From NCBI RefSeq assembly GCF_900112025.1, contig NZ_FOKL01000001.1:422762-486761 (forward strand): a stretch of DNA of 64,000 nt, in the 5' to 3' direction. The position numbers and the translations under genes were made by a program. The DNA comes from Janthinobacterium sp. 344. Lineage in GTDB: Bacteria > Pseudomonadota > Gammaproteobacteria > Burkholderiales > Burkholderiaceae_D. Of this stretch, positions 26,041-33,399 are shown piece by piece (position 1 is the first letter of the stretch; the number at the start of each line of letters is the position of its first letter). The notes beneath the pieces were generated by a model. It saw nothing but the letters and a program-made list of their open reading frames with translations. It was not told the DNA's origin and searched no databases.

Positions 26041-26943
26041 ATGACCATGCCTCAGCACCGCTACTCTTCTTTTATCCCCTTGCTCGCCATCCTCGGCTCC
26101 GTCACCGCGCTGGGGCTGGGCACCTCGTGGGCCAAGCACAGCCTGTTTCCCCTCGTCGGCGCGCAAGGCACGACGGCCGTGCGCGTGGGCTTTTCCGCCC
26201 TGTTGCTGCTGCTGTTCTGGCTCCCGTGGCGCTGGCAGCTGAGCCGTGCCGACCTGCGCACCGTGGCCCTGTATGGCGCCGCGCTGGGCTTGACCAACCT
26301 GAGCTTCTACATGGCCTTGCGCACGATCCCGTTCGGCATCGCCGTGGCGATCGAGTTTTCCGGCCCGCTGGCTGTGGCGCTGTTCGCCTCGCGCCGTCCG
26401 CTCGACTTCGTCTGGGTGGCCCTGGCCGTGGCGGGACTGGGCCTGTTGCTGCCGCTCGGCCACGACATCAGCAAGCTCGATCCGACCGGCGTGCTGTTCG
26501 CGCTGGGCGCCGCCGTCTGCTGGGCCACGTACATTATCTTCGGCAAGCGCGCCAGCCACTTGCACGCGGGCCATTCCGTGTCGCTGGGCCTGGCCATGGC
26601 CGCGCTGGTGGTGGTGCCCGTGGGCGTGGCGCACAGCGGCGCCGCCCTGCTCTCGCCCGTCGTGCTGGCCGTGGGGCTGGGCGTGGCCTTTGTGTCCAGC
26701 GCGATTCCGATCTCGCTGGAAATGGTGGCCCTGAAACGGCTGACGCCGCAGGCGTTCGGCATCATGAGCAGCATGGAGCCGGCCGTGGCCGCCATGCTTG
26801 CCTTCATCCTGCTCGATGAACGCCTGGGCGCCGCGCAATGGCTGGCCATCGCCATGATCATGGCCGCGTCCATGGGCAGCTCCTACATGGCGCAGCGCCA
26901 GAGACGCGGCGCGCCCGCGCTCAGGCCCGAATATAAATCGTGA
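26041..26943 (+). CDS. EamA/DMT family transporter, RhtA-like
   Basis: 300 residues, ten membrane segments in two EamA halves. It resembles RhtA-type threonine/homoserine exporters: LGTSWAKHSLFPLVGAQGT, RTIPFGIAVAIEFSGPLAVAL in the first half and FVSSAIPISLEMVALKRL with MSSMEPAVAAMLAFILLDE in the second. It most likely exports an amino acid or similar metabolite in response to the divergent Lrp-type regulator. Its last 23 bases overlap the 3' end of the convergent histidine kinase gene. Substrate is inferred only. Confidence 0.9.
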   Translation: MTMPQHRYSSFIPLLAILGSVTALGLGTSWAKHSLFPLVGAQGTTAVRVGFSALLLLLFWLPWRWQLSRADLRTVALYGAALGLTNLSFYMALRTIPFGIAVAIEFSGPLAVALFASRRPLDFVWVALAVAGLGLLLPLGHDISKLDPTGVLFALGAAVCWATYIIFGKRASHLHAGHSVSLGLAMAALVVVPVGVAHSGAALLSPVVLAVGLGVAFVSSAIPISLEMVALKRLTPQAFGIMSSMEPAVAAMLAFILLDERLGAAQWLAIAMIMAASMGSSYMAQRQRRGAPALRPEYKS

Positions 26944-28222
26944 AGCGCGCGCCGCCCAGCGGCGAGTCGTCGATGGCGATGGCGCCGCCGTGCAGCGCCA
27001 CGGCCCGGGCGGCGATGGCCAATCCCAGGCCGTGGCCGGCGGCCGCCTGGTCCTGCTCGCGGGCCAGGCGGTAGAACGGGGCAAACACCCGTTCGCGCTG
27101 GTCGGCGGGAATGCCGGGACCGTCGTCCTCGATGACGATGCGCAGCGCCTCGCCATCGCGGAAGGCCGACAGCGCCACGCGCGCGACGGCATATTTGGCC
27201 GCATTGCCCAGCAGGTTGCCGACGGCGCGCGCCAGCAGGCGGGGATCGCCGCGCAGCTCGCCCAGGTCGCCGGCAATGCCGGCGTCCACCTGGCGCGGCA
27301 AGGCCGCCGCCACGCAGGCGTGCAGCAGGGGTGCCAGGGGAAAGGGCTGGCGCGGCAGCGCCTGCGCATGATCGAGCCGCATCAGGTCCAGCAGCTCATT
27401 GACGAGGGTTTTCAATTCCTCGACGTCGGCACCCATGGCGTCGACGCGCCGCCGCAGGTCGGGCTGGCCTTCCGCATGCCGCCCGGCCAGCAGTTCCAGG
27501 CCGAACTCCAGCCGCGCGATCGGCGTGCGCAGCTCGTGCGACACCGACAGCAGCAAATGCTTGCGCGCCTCCAGCAGGGAGCCGATGCGCCCGGCCATGT
27601 CGTTGATGCGGCCCGCCAGCGGCGCGATGCTGGACCCGGGGCTGACCTGCGCCCGCGCGCCCAGGTCGCCCTGTCCGAAATCGTCGGCCATGCGCGACAG
27701 CGCCGCCAGGCTGCGCCCGTGCGCGCGCGTCCACCAGCCCAGCGGCAGCAGCAGGCACAGGGCGATGACGGCGAAACGGATCGCCTCCATGCGCAGCGCC
27801 TGGCCCACGTCGATGGGCAGGTTCTGCGCGTGGAGCACGTCGTCCTCGCTGCCGGCATAGCGCGCGCCCGTGGCGTCGACGCGGCGGTAAAAGCCCTTGC
27901 CGCCCACGTCCATCACCACGGCGCCGTGCAGCAGCGGCGCGCGCCGCGCCGCCGGCAGCGCCGCCAGCACGACGGCCAGCGGCTGCAGTTCCAGCGTGAC
28001 GTCCGACACTTCGCGCACCTTGTTCAGGCGCGGCAGCCATTCGTCGGCGGGCGCCTGGTCGATGTACTGCTCCAGCAGGAAGATCTGGCCGGCGGCCTGG
28101 TCGCGCGCGATATGTTCGAGCGGATCGCCGAACAGACGGCTGAAGGTGACGTAAATGACGCCGCTGCCCAGTGCGATGGACAGCAGCACCAGCAGGGCGA
28201 AACGCCAGAACAGGCGGTTCAT
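26921..28222 (-). CDS. RstB-like sensor histidine kinase
   Basis: 433 residues. TM1 is at 8-28 and TM2 at about 147-164, enclosing a periplasmic sensor of roughly 120 residues. HAMP is at 165-217, HisKA with the phosphorylated His229 in LLLSVSHELRTPIARLEF, and the ATPase part has N box GNAAKYAV, G1 DDGPGIPAD and G2 GHGLGLAIAARAV. The start and arrangement (FSRLFGDPLEHIARDQAAGQ) resemble RstB. The ATG at 28222 overlaps the response regulator stop (ATGA). A longer open frame runs through the regulator gene in another phase but is an artefact of GC-rich DNA. Signal unknown; RstB in enterobacteria answers to PhoPQ and acid. Confidence 0.94.
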   Translation of the reverse strand: MNRLFWRFALLVLLSIALGSGVIYVTFSRLFGDPLEHIARDQAAGQIFLLEQYIDQAPADEWLPRLNKVREVSDVTLELQPLAVVLAALPAARRAPLLHGAVVMDVGGKGFYRRVDATGARYAGSEDDVLHAQNLPIDVGQALRMEAIRFAVIALCLLLPLGWWTRAHGRSLAALSRMADDFGQGDLGARAQVSPGSSIAPLAGRINDMAGRIGSLLEARKHLLLSVSHELRTPIARLEFGLELLAGRHAEGQPDLRRRVDAMGADVEELKTLVNELLDLMRLDHAQALPRQPFPLAPLLHACVAAALPRQVDAGIAGDLGELRGDPRLLARAVGNLLGNAAKYAVARVALSAFRDGEALRIVIEDDGPGIPADQRERVFAPFYRLAREQDQAAAGHGLGLAIAARAVALHGGAIAIDDSPLGGARFTIYIRA

Positions 28223-28896
28223 TCCCAGGCGGAGGGCGTGAGCAGGTAGCCTTCGCCCCACACCGTCTTGATGCGCTCGGCGGCGGCGTCGTCGAACTTG
28301 CGGCGCAGGCGCGAGATGCAGTTGTCGATACTGCGGTCCAGGCCATCGAACTCGATGCCGCGCATCTTGACGAGGATGTCGTTGCGCGACATGACCTTGC
28401 CCGCGGCGTCGGCCAGGATGGCGAACAGCTTGAATTCGGCGCTGTTCATGGCGATTTCCTGCCCGCGCCAGTGCACGGCGCGGTTCTCGCGCGACACGCG
28501 CAGCTGGCCGATGACGATATCGCCGCCGGCCGCCGCGCTGCCGCGCCGCTGCAGCGCGCGCAAACGGGCCAGCAGCACGCGCGGCTGGATCGGCTTGTTC
28601 ACGTAGTCGTCGGCGCCCTGCTCCAGGCCCGAGACTTCGTCGAAGGTGTCTTCGCGCGCCGTGAGTATCAGGATGGGCACGGCGCTGAGCTGGCGCAGCT
28701 GGCGGCACACCACCAGGCCGTCGACGCCGGGCAGGGTCAGGTCGAGTATCACCAGCTCGGGCTGGGTGTCGCGAAAGCGCGCCAGGGCCTGGTCGCCGCG
28801 CGTGACGACGTCGACCGCATAGTCGTATTGCTCCAGGTATTCCTTGACCAGCGCGGCCAGCCGCGCATCGTCCTCCACCAGCATGACACCTTGCAT
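28219..28896 (-). CDS. RstA-like response regulator (OmpR family)
   Basis: 225 residues from the ATG at 28896, with GGAGGAG directly upstream; the frame extends further but without a site. Receiver domain 1-115 has the acidic pair VEDD, phosphoacceptor Asp52 in LVILDLTLPG and the conserved lysine in DDYVNKP. A winged-helix DNA-binding domain of the OmpR type follows (FKLFAILADAAGKVMSRNDIL, then ERIKTVWGEGYLL). It is co-transcribed with the sensor by a 4-bp overlap. It is divergent from an outer-membrane gene set, and TACA direct repeats of the kind bound by RstA/OmpR proteins lie between. Confidence 0.94.
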   Translation of the reverse strand: MQGVMLVEDDARLAALVKEYLEQYDYAVDVVTRGDQALARFRDTQPELVILDLTLPGVDGLVVCRQLRQLSAVPILILTAREDTFDEVSGLEQGADDYVNKPIQPRVLLARLRALQRRGSAAAGGDIVIGQLRVSRENRAVHWRGQEIAMNSAEFKLFAILADAAGKVMSRNDILVKMRGIEFDGLDRSIDNCISRLRRKFDDAAAERIKTVWGEGYLLTPSAWE

Positions 28897-28971
28897 CGCT
28901 CCTCCGCGCCGCCATTTTTGTGGCGTATTGTAGTGGAGCGCGGCGCGAAAGTGGCATATTCGACAATCCGG

Positions 28972-29009
28972 TACACATTTGTACACTTTTCATACAAATG
29001 CGGCCTACA
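28972..29009. promoter_or_regulatory. Array of TACA half-sites, probable OmpR/RstA-type boxes
   Basis: TACA occurs at 28972, 28982, 28993 and 29006, spaced 10, 11 and 13 bp. The first pair, TACACATTTGTACA, has the TACA-N6-TACA form of the E. coli RstA box (TACATNTNGTTACA). The array lies in the 203-bp gap between the divergent RstAB-like genes and the outer-membrane cassette. Confidence 0.55.
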
Positions 29010-29099
29010 AATTGCGGACAATTCAAGGACAAACACAGGCGGATTCCGGGACGCTGTTTGCCTAACATTCATGGCTCCTACCTCAACCGGAATCCGAAC

Positions 29100-29678
29100 A
29101 TGAAAAAATTTGCATGCAGCACCCTGCTCGCCGTCGCCGCCACCTCGATCGTCCACGCCGAAGGCCTGTACGTGGGCGCCAACGTCAGCCCGTCCAGCGA
29201 CGGCAAGATCCAGTATGCGGCTGGCGGCACGACAAGCCAGCGCGGCGCCAGCGGCAAGGCGCTGCCGTTCGGCGTCTTCGCCGGCTATGCACTGACGCCG
29301 GACTGGGCCCTGGAAGGCGGCTACCGCGCCAGCGGCGGCACGACCCGCTTCGACCTCGACCCCGGCTACCAGCTCAAGCTGCGCGCCAGCGCCGCCTACC
29401 TGGCGGCACGCGGCACGTGGCAGCTGGACGAGGACTGGTCGCTATTCGCCAAGGCCGGCATGGCGCGCAGCCGCGTCGAATTCAGCATCAACGGCAGGAA
29501 TGCGCCGCCCGGTGAATCGGCGAACAAGACGGGCCTGTACGCGAGCGTGGGGGCGGCTTACCAGATCAACAAGGACGTGGCGCTGCAGCTCGAATGGGAG
29601 CACGCCCCGACAGTCAGATACGAGGGACTGGACAGCACGATGAACCGCATCGCGCTCGGTATCCGCTTCGGTTTTTAA
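29100..29678 (+). CDS. Small outer-membrane beta-barrel protein (OmpA-like/Opa-type)
   Basis: 192 residues from the ATG at 29100; the frame is open further upstream but the signal peptide MKKFACSTLLAVAATSIVHA fixes this start. The mature protein begins EGLYVGANVSPS and shows alternating amphipathic strands separated by Gly-rich turns (FGVFAGYALTPDWALEGGYR, WSLFAKAGMARSRVEF), ending NRIALGIRFGF. The final aromatic residue is the BAM recognition feature. This fits an 8-stranded porin-family barrel without a peptidoglycan-binding domain. It is the first gene of a three-gene set (8- and 5-bp gaps) divergent from the RstAB-like system, so probably its target. Confidence 0.87.
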   Translation: MKKFACSTLLAVAATSIVHAEGLYVGANVSPSSDGKIQYAAGGTTSQRGASGKALPFGVFAGYALTPDWALEGGYRASGGTTRFDLDPGYQLKLRASAAYLAARGTWQLDEDWSLFAKAGMARSRVEFSINGRNAPPGESANKTGLYASVGAAYQINKDVALQLEWEHAPTVRYEGLDSTMNRIALGIRFGF

Positions 29679-29686
29679 AGGATGGC

Positions 29687-30454
29687 ATGAACAAGTTCGC
29701 TCCCCGTTTTTCTCCCTTGCTGTTGCTACCGGCGCTGCTGCTGGCCGATGGCGCCGGCGCGCAGATGATGCCCGACGGGAGCAGGGACATGTACGTGGGC
29801 GCGGCCGTCACGGGCAGCTCCGCGACGGACGATGGCGCGCCGCGCGCCGCCGTCCTGCGGCCGCTGCTGCAAGTCCAGTGGAGCAATGGCCTGTTCGTCT
29901 CGGCCAGCGGCGTGGCGGGCATGCACTTGTCGGCCACGCCGGGCGTGGAATACGGTCCGCTGCTGGCCGCCAGCAATGCGCGCGATCCGGAAGATGGCTG
30001 GCGCCTGCGCGGCACGCGGCGCATCGCGGGCTCGCCCGACGTGGGCGGCTTCTATGGCTATTACCTGGGCGAGCAGGCGCGCGTCACGTCGAACCTGGTG
30101 TATGACACGAGCGCGCATGGCTGGCGCGCGCAGCTCGCCGTGCAAAAGACCCTGCCATCGCTGGCGGCCCATCATACTGTGACCCTGTCGGCCGGCGTCT
30201 CGCTGGCCAGCGGCGCCGTGATGGAGGAGCGCTACGCCGTCAGTGCCGCCGCTGGCGGCGCGCGCGACTACCGCCCGGCCGGCGGCGTCACCGCCATCGA
30301 GGCGGGTGTCAACTGGAACTGGGCCCTGAGCAGCAAGTGGCTGCTCAACAGCGCCGTGACGGGCACGCGGCTGGGCAGCGGGCCGGCCCGCAGTCCCGTC
30401 GTCGAACGGCGCCACGTCATCACCTGGTCCAGCGGCCTGGGATACCGGTTTTAA
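29687..30454 (+). CDS. MipA/OmpV family outer-membrane protein
   Basis: 255 residues from an ATG at 29687 preceded by AAGGA. Signal peptide to about GAGAQ. The family pattern is visible: DMYVGAAVTGSSATDDGAPRA, LFVSASGVAGMHLSATPGVEYGPLL, an inner SPDVGGFYGYYLGEQ segment, and a C-terminal strand SSGLGYRF ending in Phe. MipA was described as a scaffold for the murein hydrolase MltA and synthase PBP1B; other members are simple OmpV-like barrels linked to osmotic, metal or antibiotic responses. It lies 8 bp after the first barrel gene. Confidence 0.87.
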   Translation: MNKFAPRFSPLLLLPALLLADGAGAQMMPDGSRDMYVGAAVTGSSATDDGAPRAAVLRPLLQVQWSNGLFVSASGVAGMHLSATPGVEYGPLLAASNARDPEDGWRLRGTRRIAGSPDVGGFYGYYLGEQARVTSNLVYDTSAHGWRAQLAVQKTLPSLAAHHTVTLSAGVSLASGAVMEERYAVSAAAGGARDYRPAGGVTAIEAGVNWNWALSSKWLLNSAVTGTRLGSGPARSPVVERRHVITWSSGLGYRF

Positions 30455-30459
30455 GCGCC

Positions 30460-31146
30460 ATGCGCAAGTCCCTGCTTCTCGGCCTGGCACTGCTGCCCGC
30501 GTTCGCCGGCGCACAGGAAGGCAGCGACTGGACCGCGTACCGCGACGCCTACCGCCACATGATCTGGTTCGAGAAGTACGGCAAGTCCAAGCAATGGCTG
30601 CAGCAGCATCTGCGCCTGCGTGCGCGCGACGCCAGCGTGTCCACGGATGGCTTGCGCCTGACCTTGCACGGCAAGGACGCGCAGCTGGCGCTGCCGCTCG
30701 ATGCGCTGGGCCGCGCCGTTTTCCCGTTTTCCAAGGCCGCCTATGACGACAACGCGGAGCTGAGCTGGAACCGCAAGCCGGGGCAGATCACGTCAAGCGC
30801 CTGGGTCTCCATCGTCACGCGGCCCGATGGCACCTATGCGGCGGCCGACCTGCGCGCCGCCTGCGAACAATTCCTCGCCTATGCGCGCTACGCCGGCGGC
30901 GCTGGCGCTGGCGGCAAGCGCTGCGCCGGCGTGCAGTTTGCGTATGCGCGGACGGATGCGGCGCAAGTGCGCTACCAGGGCGGCGATGGCGCGGCGCTCC
31001 CGCTGGCGGCGCAGGAAGGCCCCGCCTTTCCCGGCGACGCCGTGGGGGTTTTCCGCATCTTCGCCTACCGTTTCAGTGCGCACCCGGACGGGGGCCAGGT
31101 CCTCACCAGCGGCACGCCGCTGGCGATCGCCGCGCTGCTGGAATAA
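30460..31146 (+). CDS. Secreted protein of unknown function in OMP cassette
   Basis: 228 residues; the ATG at 30460 lies 5 bp after the MipA stop. Signal peptide MRKSLLLGLALLPAFAGA then QEGSDW. The mature sequence has an amphipathic region MIWFEKYGKSKQWLQQHLR, beta-rich stretches (GLRLTLHGKDAQLALPLD) and two cysteines in DLRAACEQFLAY and AGGKRCAGVQF that could form a disulfide. I do not recognise the family with confidence. Position suggests a periplasmic partner of the two barrels. It ends 16 bp from the convergent MFS gene. Confidence 0.75.
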   Translation: MRKSLLLGLALLPAFAGAQEGSDWTAYRDAYRHMIWFEKYGKSKQWLQQHLRLRARDASVSTDGLRLTLHGKDAQLALPLDALGRAVFPFSKAAYDDNAELSWNRKPGQITSSAWVSIVTRPDGTYAAADLRAACEQFLAYARYAGGAGAGGKRCAGVQFAYARTDAAQVRYQGGDGAALPLAAQEGPAFPGDAVGVFRIFAYRFSAHPDGGQVLTSGTPLAIAALLE

Positions 31147-31162
31147 GGTGGCGGCACCGTGT

Positions 31163-32386
31163 TCAGTGCACGGCCGCTCCCGCCACATGGGCGGCCAGGT
31201 TCTTGCGCGCCAGCCACGCCAGCGGCAGCAAGGCGAACAGTGCGGCCGCCACGCCGGCCCACGGCGACGACGCCATCAGCTGGCGCGACACCATCAGCGC
31301 GCCCAGCATGGAGCCGAAGGAAATGCCGAGGTTGAACGCGGAAATGTTCAGGCCCGAGGCGAAATCGACGGCGCGCGGCGTGTAGCGCTCGGCCGTGGCC
31401 AGCATGCCGGCTTGCAGGGCGGGCGACAGGCCGAAGGCGAATACGCCCCAGATAAACAGCATCACCGTCATCATCCACTGGGACGTGATGCAGAGGGCCA
31501 CGCCCACTTGCGTGGCGGCCAGCAACAGCAGCATCAGGCGCAGGGCTTTTTGCCAGCCCAGGTGGCTGGTCAGGTAGCCGCCCGCCAGGTTGCCGGCAAA
31601 GGTGGCGGCGCCGAACACGATCAGCAAGGCGCTGGCCATGGTGGCGGAAAAGCCCGTCACGTCCGTCAGGATGGGCGTGATGAACGTGAAGGCGGCAAAG
31701 CTGCTGCCGAAACCGAAGGTCGTCACCGCCATCATCGTCAGGATGGGGCCGCTACCGAGCGCCGCCAGCTGCGTCATGGCCTTGCCGCCCTTGCCTTGCT
31801 GCAAGCCAGCGGGCAGCCAGCGCGCCATGGCCGCCAATCCCAGCGCCGCCAGCACCACCACCGCAAAGAAAGGCAGGCGCCAACCCATCAAGTTGCCGAG
31901 GAAACTGCCGAAGGGCACGCCGATCACCATGGCCAGGGTCAAGCCCGCGAACATCACGGAAATCGCCCTGCCCGCCTGCGCCTTGCTGACCAGGCTGGCC
32001 GCCACGGTGGCGCCGATGGCAAAGAAGGTGCCGTGCGCCACGGCCGTGATGACGCGCCCGAACAGCAGCAGTTCGAACGTGTGCGAAAACGCGGCCAGCA
32101 AATTACCGGCCAGGAAGACCGACATCAGCCCCAGCAAGGCCGCCTTGCGCGGCAGGCGCGACATCAGCAGCACCAGCAGCGGCGTGCCGATGGCCAGCGC
32201 CAGCGCGTACAGGCTGACCAGGGAGCCGGCCGATTCGATGGAAATGTGTAAATCCCTGGCGATGGTGGGCAGGATGCCGACGACGATGAATTCGGTCACG
32301 CCGATGGCGAAGGCGCCGACGGCCAGCGCCAGCACGCCGGGTGGCATCTTGCTGGCTGGCGGGGAAACAGGGTGTGCGGTGGTCAT
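31163..32386 (-). CDS. DHA1-type MFS efflux transporter (LysR-linked)
   Basis: 407 residues with GGAG five bases before the ATG. Twelve membrane segments. VGAFAIGVTEFIVVGILPTIARDL and GRVITAVAHGTFFAIGATVAASL are the AraJ/YdhP-type signatures also seen at 21264-22475; motif C is in AMVIGVPFGSFLGNLMGW. It is divergent from a LysR-type gene, with an inverted repeat in the 86-bp gap, so it is probably induced through that regulator. The substrate is unknown; drug or metabolite export with proton antiport is the family role. Confidence 0.9.
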   Translation of the reverse strand: MTTAHPVSPPASKMPPGVLALAVGAFAIGVTEFIVVGILPTIARDLHISIESAGSLVSLYALALAIGTPLLVLLMSRLPRKAALLGLMSVFLAGNLLAAFSHTFELLLFGRVITAVAHGTFFAIGATVAASLVSKAQAGRAISVMFAGLTLAMVIGVPFGSFLGNLMGWRLPFFAVVVLAALGLAAMARWLPAGLQQGKGGKAMTQLAALGSGPILTMMAVTTFGFGSSFAAFTFITPILTDVTGFSATMASALLIVFGAATFAGNLAGGYLTSHLGWQKALRLMLLLLAATQVGVALCITSQWMMTVMLFIWGVFAFGLSPALQAGMLATAERYTPRAVDFASGLNISAFNLGISFGSMLGALMVSRQLMASSPWAGVAAALFALLPLAWLARKNLAAHVAGAAVH

Positions 32387-32416
32387 GATTACTCCGGCAA
32401 ATGGTTCAAGCCAGCC

Positions 32417-32449
32417 AGTCTATCGAGATAAATACTTTTGATATAGACT
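32417..32449. promoter_or_regulatory. Inverted repeat between MFS and lysR genes
   Basis: AGTCTAT (32417-32423) and ATAGACT (32443-32449) form a perfect 7-bp inverted repeat with a 19-bp spacer; a smaller TATC/GATA dyad lies within it (32421-32430). The place and dyad form fit the recognition and activation sites of a LysR-type tetramer. Confidence 0.55.
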
Positions 32450-32472
32450 CTAATAATGGAAACACCTGTGAA

Positions 32473-33399
32473 ATGGATTCAATAATGGCCAGGCAAGACA
32501 TCAACCGCGCCTTCGAGATGAGCGTCTTCGTGGCCGTGGTGGAAACGGGCGCCTTCTCCGCCGCCGCGCGCCGCCTGGCCCTGACGCCATCGGCCGTCAG
32601 CAAGCTCGTCAATCGCCTGGAAGCGCGGCTCGGTGCGCGGCTGCTCCAGCGCAGCACGCGCCAGTTGCACACCACGCCCGAAGGCGACGCCTTTTTTGTG
32701 CAGTGCAAGCGCATCCTCGACGACATCGATGGGGCCGAGCGCGAGGCGGCGCAGGGGGCCGCGCCGCGCGGACGCTTGCGCATCAACTGTTTCGTGCCCT
32801 TCGGCGTGCGCCATTTGCTGCCCATCCTGCCCGAGTTCGCCCGCCGCTATCCCGACATCGTGCTCGACGTGGTCGTCAGCGATGCCATCGTCGACTTGCT
32901 GGAAGACCGCACCGACATCGCCATCCGCACGGGCCAGCTGAAGGCATCGAACCTGGTGGCGCGCAAGCTGGGCGAGGACGCGATGGTGGTGGTGGCGTCG
33001 CCAGCTTACGCGGCGCGCCACGGCTTGCCGCGCACGCCGCAGGAATTATCCGAACATAATTTATTGGCGTTCAACTTCCGCTGCCAGAACGAAACCTGGC
33101 CCTTCCTCGATGGGGAGGGAAATACGCTGCAAGTGGCGCCGCAGGGCAATACCTGCGTCAGCGACGGTGAAAGCATGCGCCAGCTGGTGCTGGCGGGCAT
33201 GGGGCTGGGACGCTTTTCGCGCCAGCACGTGCAGCGCGATATCCGGCAGGGCGATTTGATCCCGGTGCTGCAGGACTACAATCCGGGCGACAGGGAACTC
33301 GTGCACGCCGTCTTCGTGGGACCGGGCCGGCAAGTGCCGGCCAGGGTGCGCGTGATGCTCGATTACCTGCTGGAAAAGGTCAAGCTGGACCCAGCTTAA
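32473..33399 (+). CDS. LysR family transcriptional regulator (MFS-linked)
   Basis: 308 residues from the ATG at 32473; the ATG four codons later (32485) is equally possible and neither has a strong ribosome site. The N-terminal HTH is typical: FVAVVETGAFSAAARRLALTPSAVSKLVNRLE. The C-terminal effector domain has LRINCFVPFGVRHLLPILPEF and DIAIRTGQL. It belongs to the large group that resembles DsdC/CrgA-like regulators of neighbouring exporters. It is divergent from the MFS gene. Its stop overlaps the stop of the convergent EAL-domain gene (33396-33399). Confidence 0.92.
   Translation: MDSIMARQDINRAFEMSVFVAVVETGAFSAAARRLALTPSAVSKLVNRLEARLGARLLQRSTRQLHTTPEGDAFFVQCKRILDDIDGAEREAAQGAAPRGRLRINCFVPFGVRHLLPILPEFARRYPDIVLDVVVSDAIVDLLEDRTDIAIRTGQLKASNLVARKLGEDAMVVVASPAYAARHGLPRTPQELSEHNLLAFNFRCQNETWPFLDGEGNTLQVAPQGNTCVSDGESMRQLVLAGMGLGRFSRQHVQRDIRQGDLIPVLQDYNPGDRELVHAVFVGPGRQVPARVRVMLDYLLEKVKLDPA

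Noticed and set aside
26921-29068. A 715-codon open frame spanning both the response regulator and the histidine kinase, suggesting a fused protein
   Set aside because: Its first 280 codons are a low-complexity Arg/Ala/Gly translation in the wrong phase over the response regulator; the true genes overlap by ATGA and have good starts.
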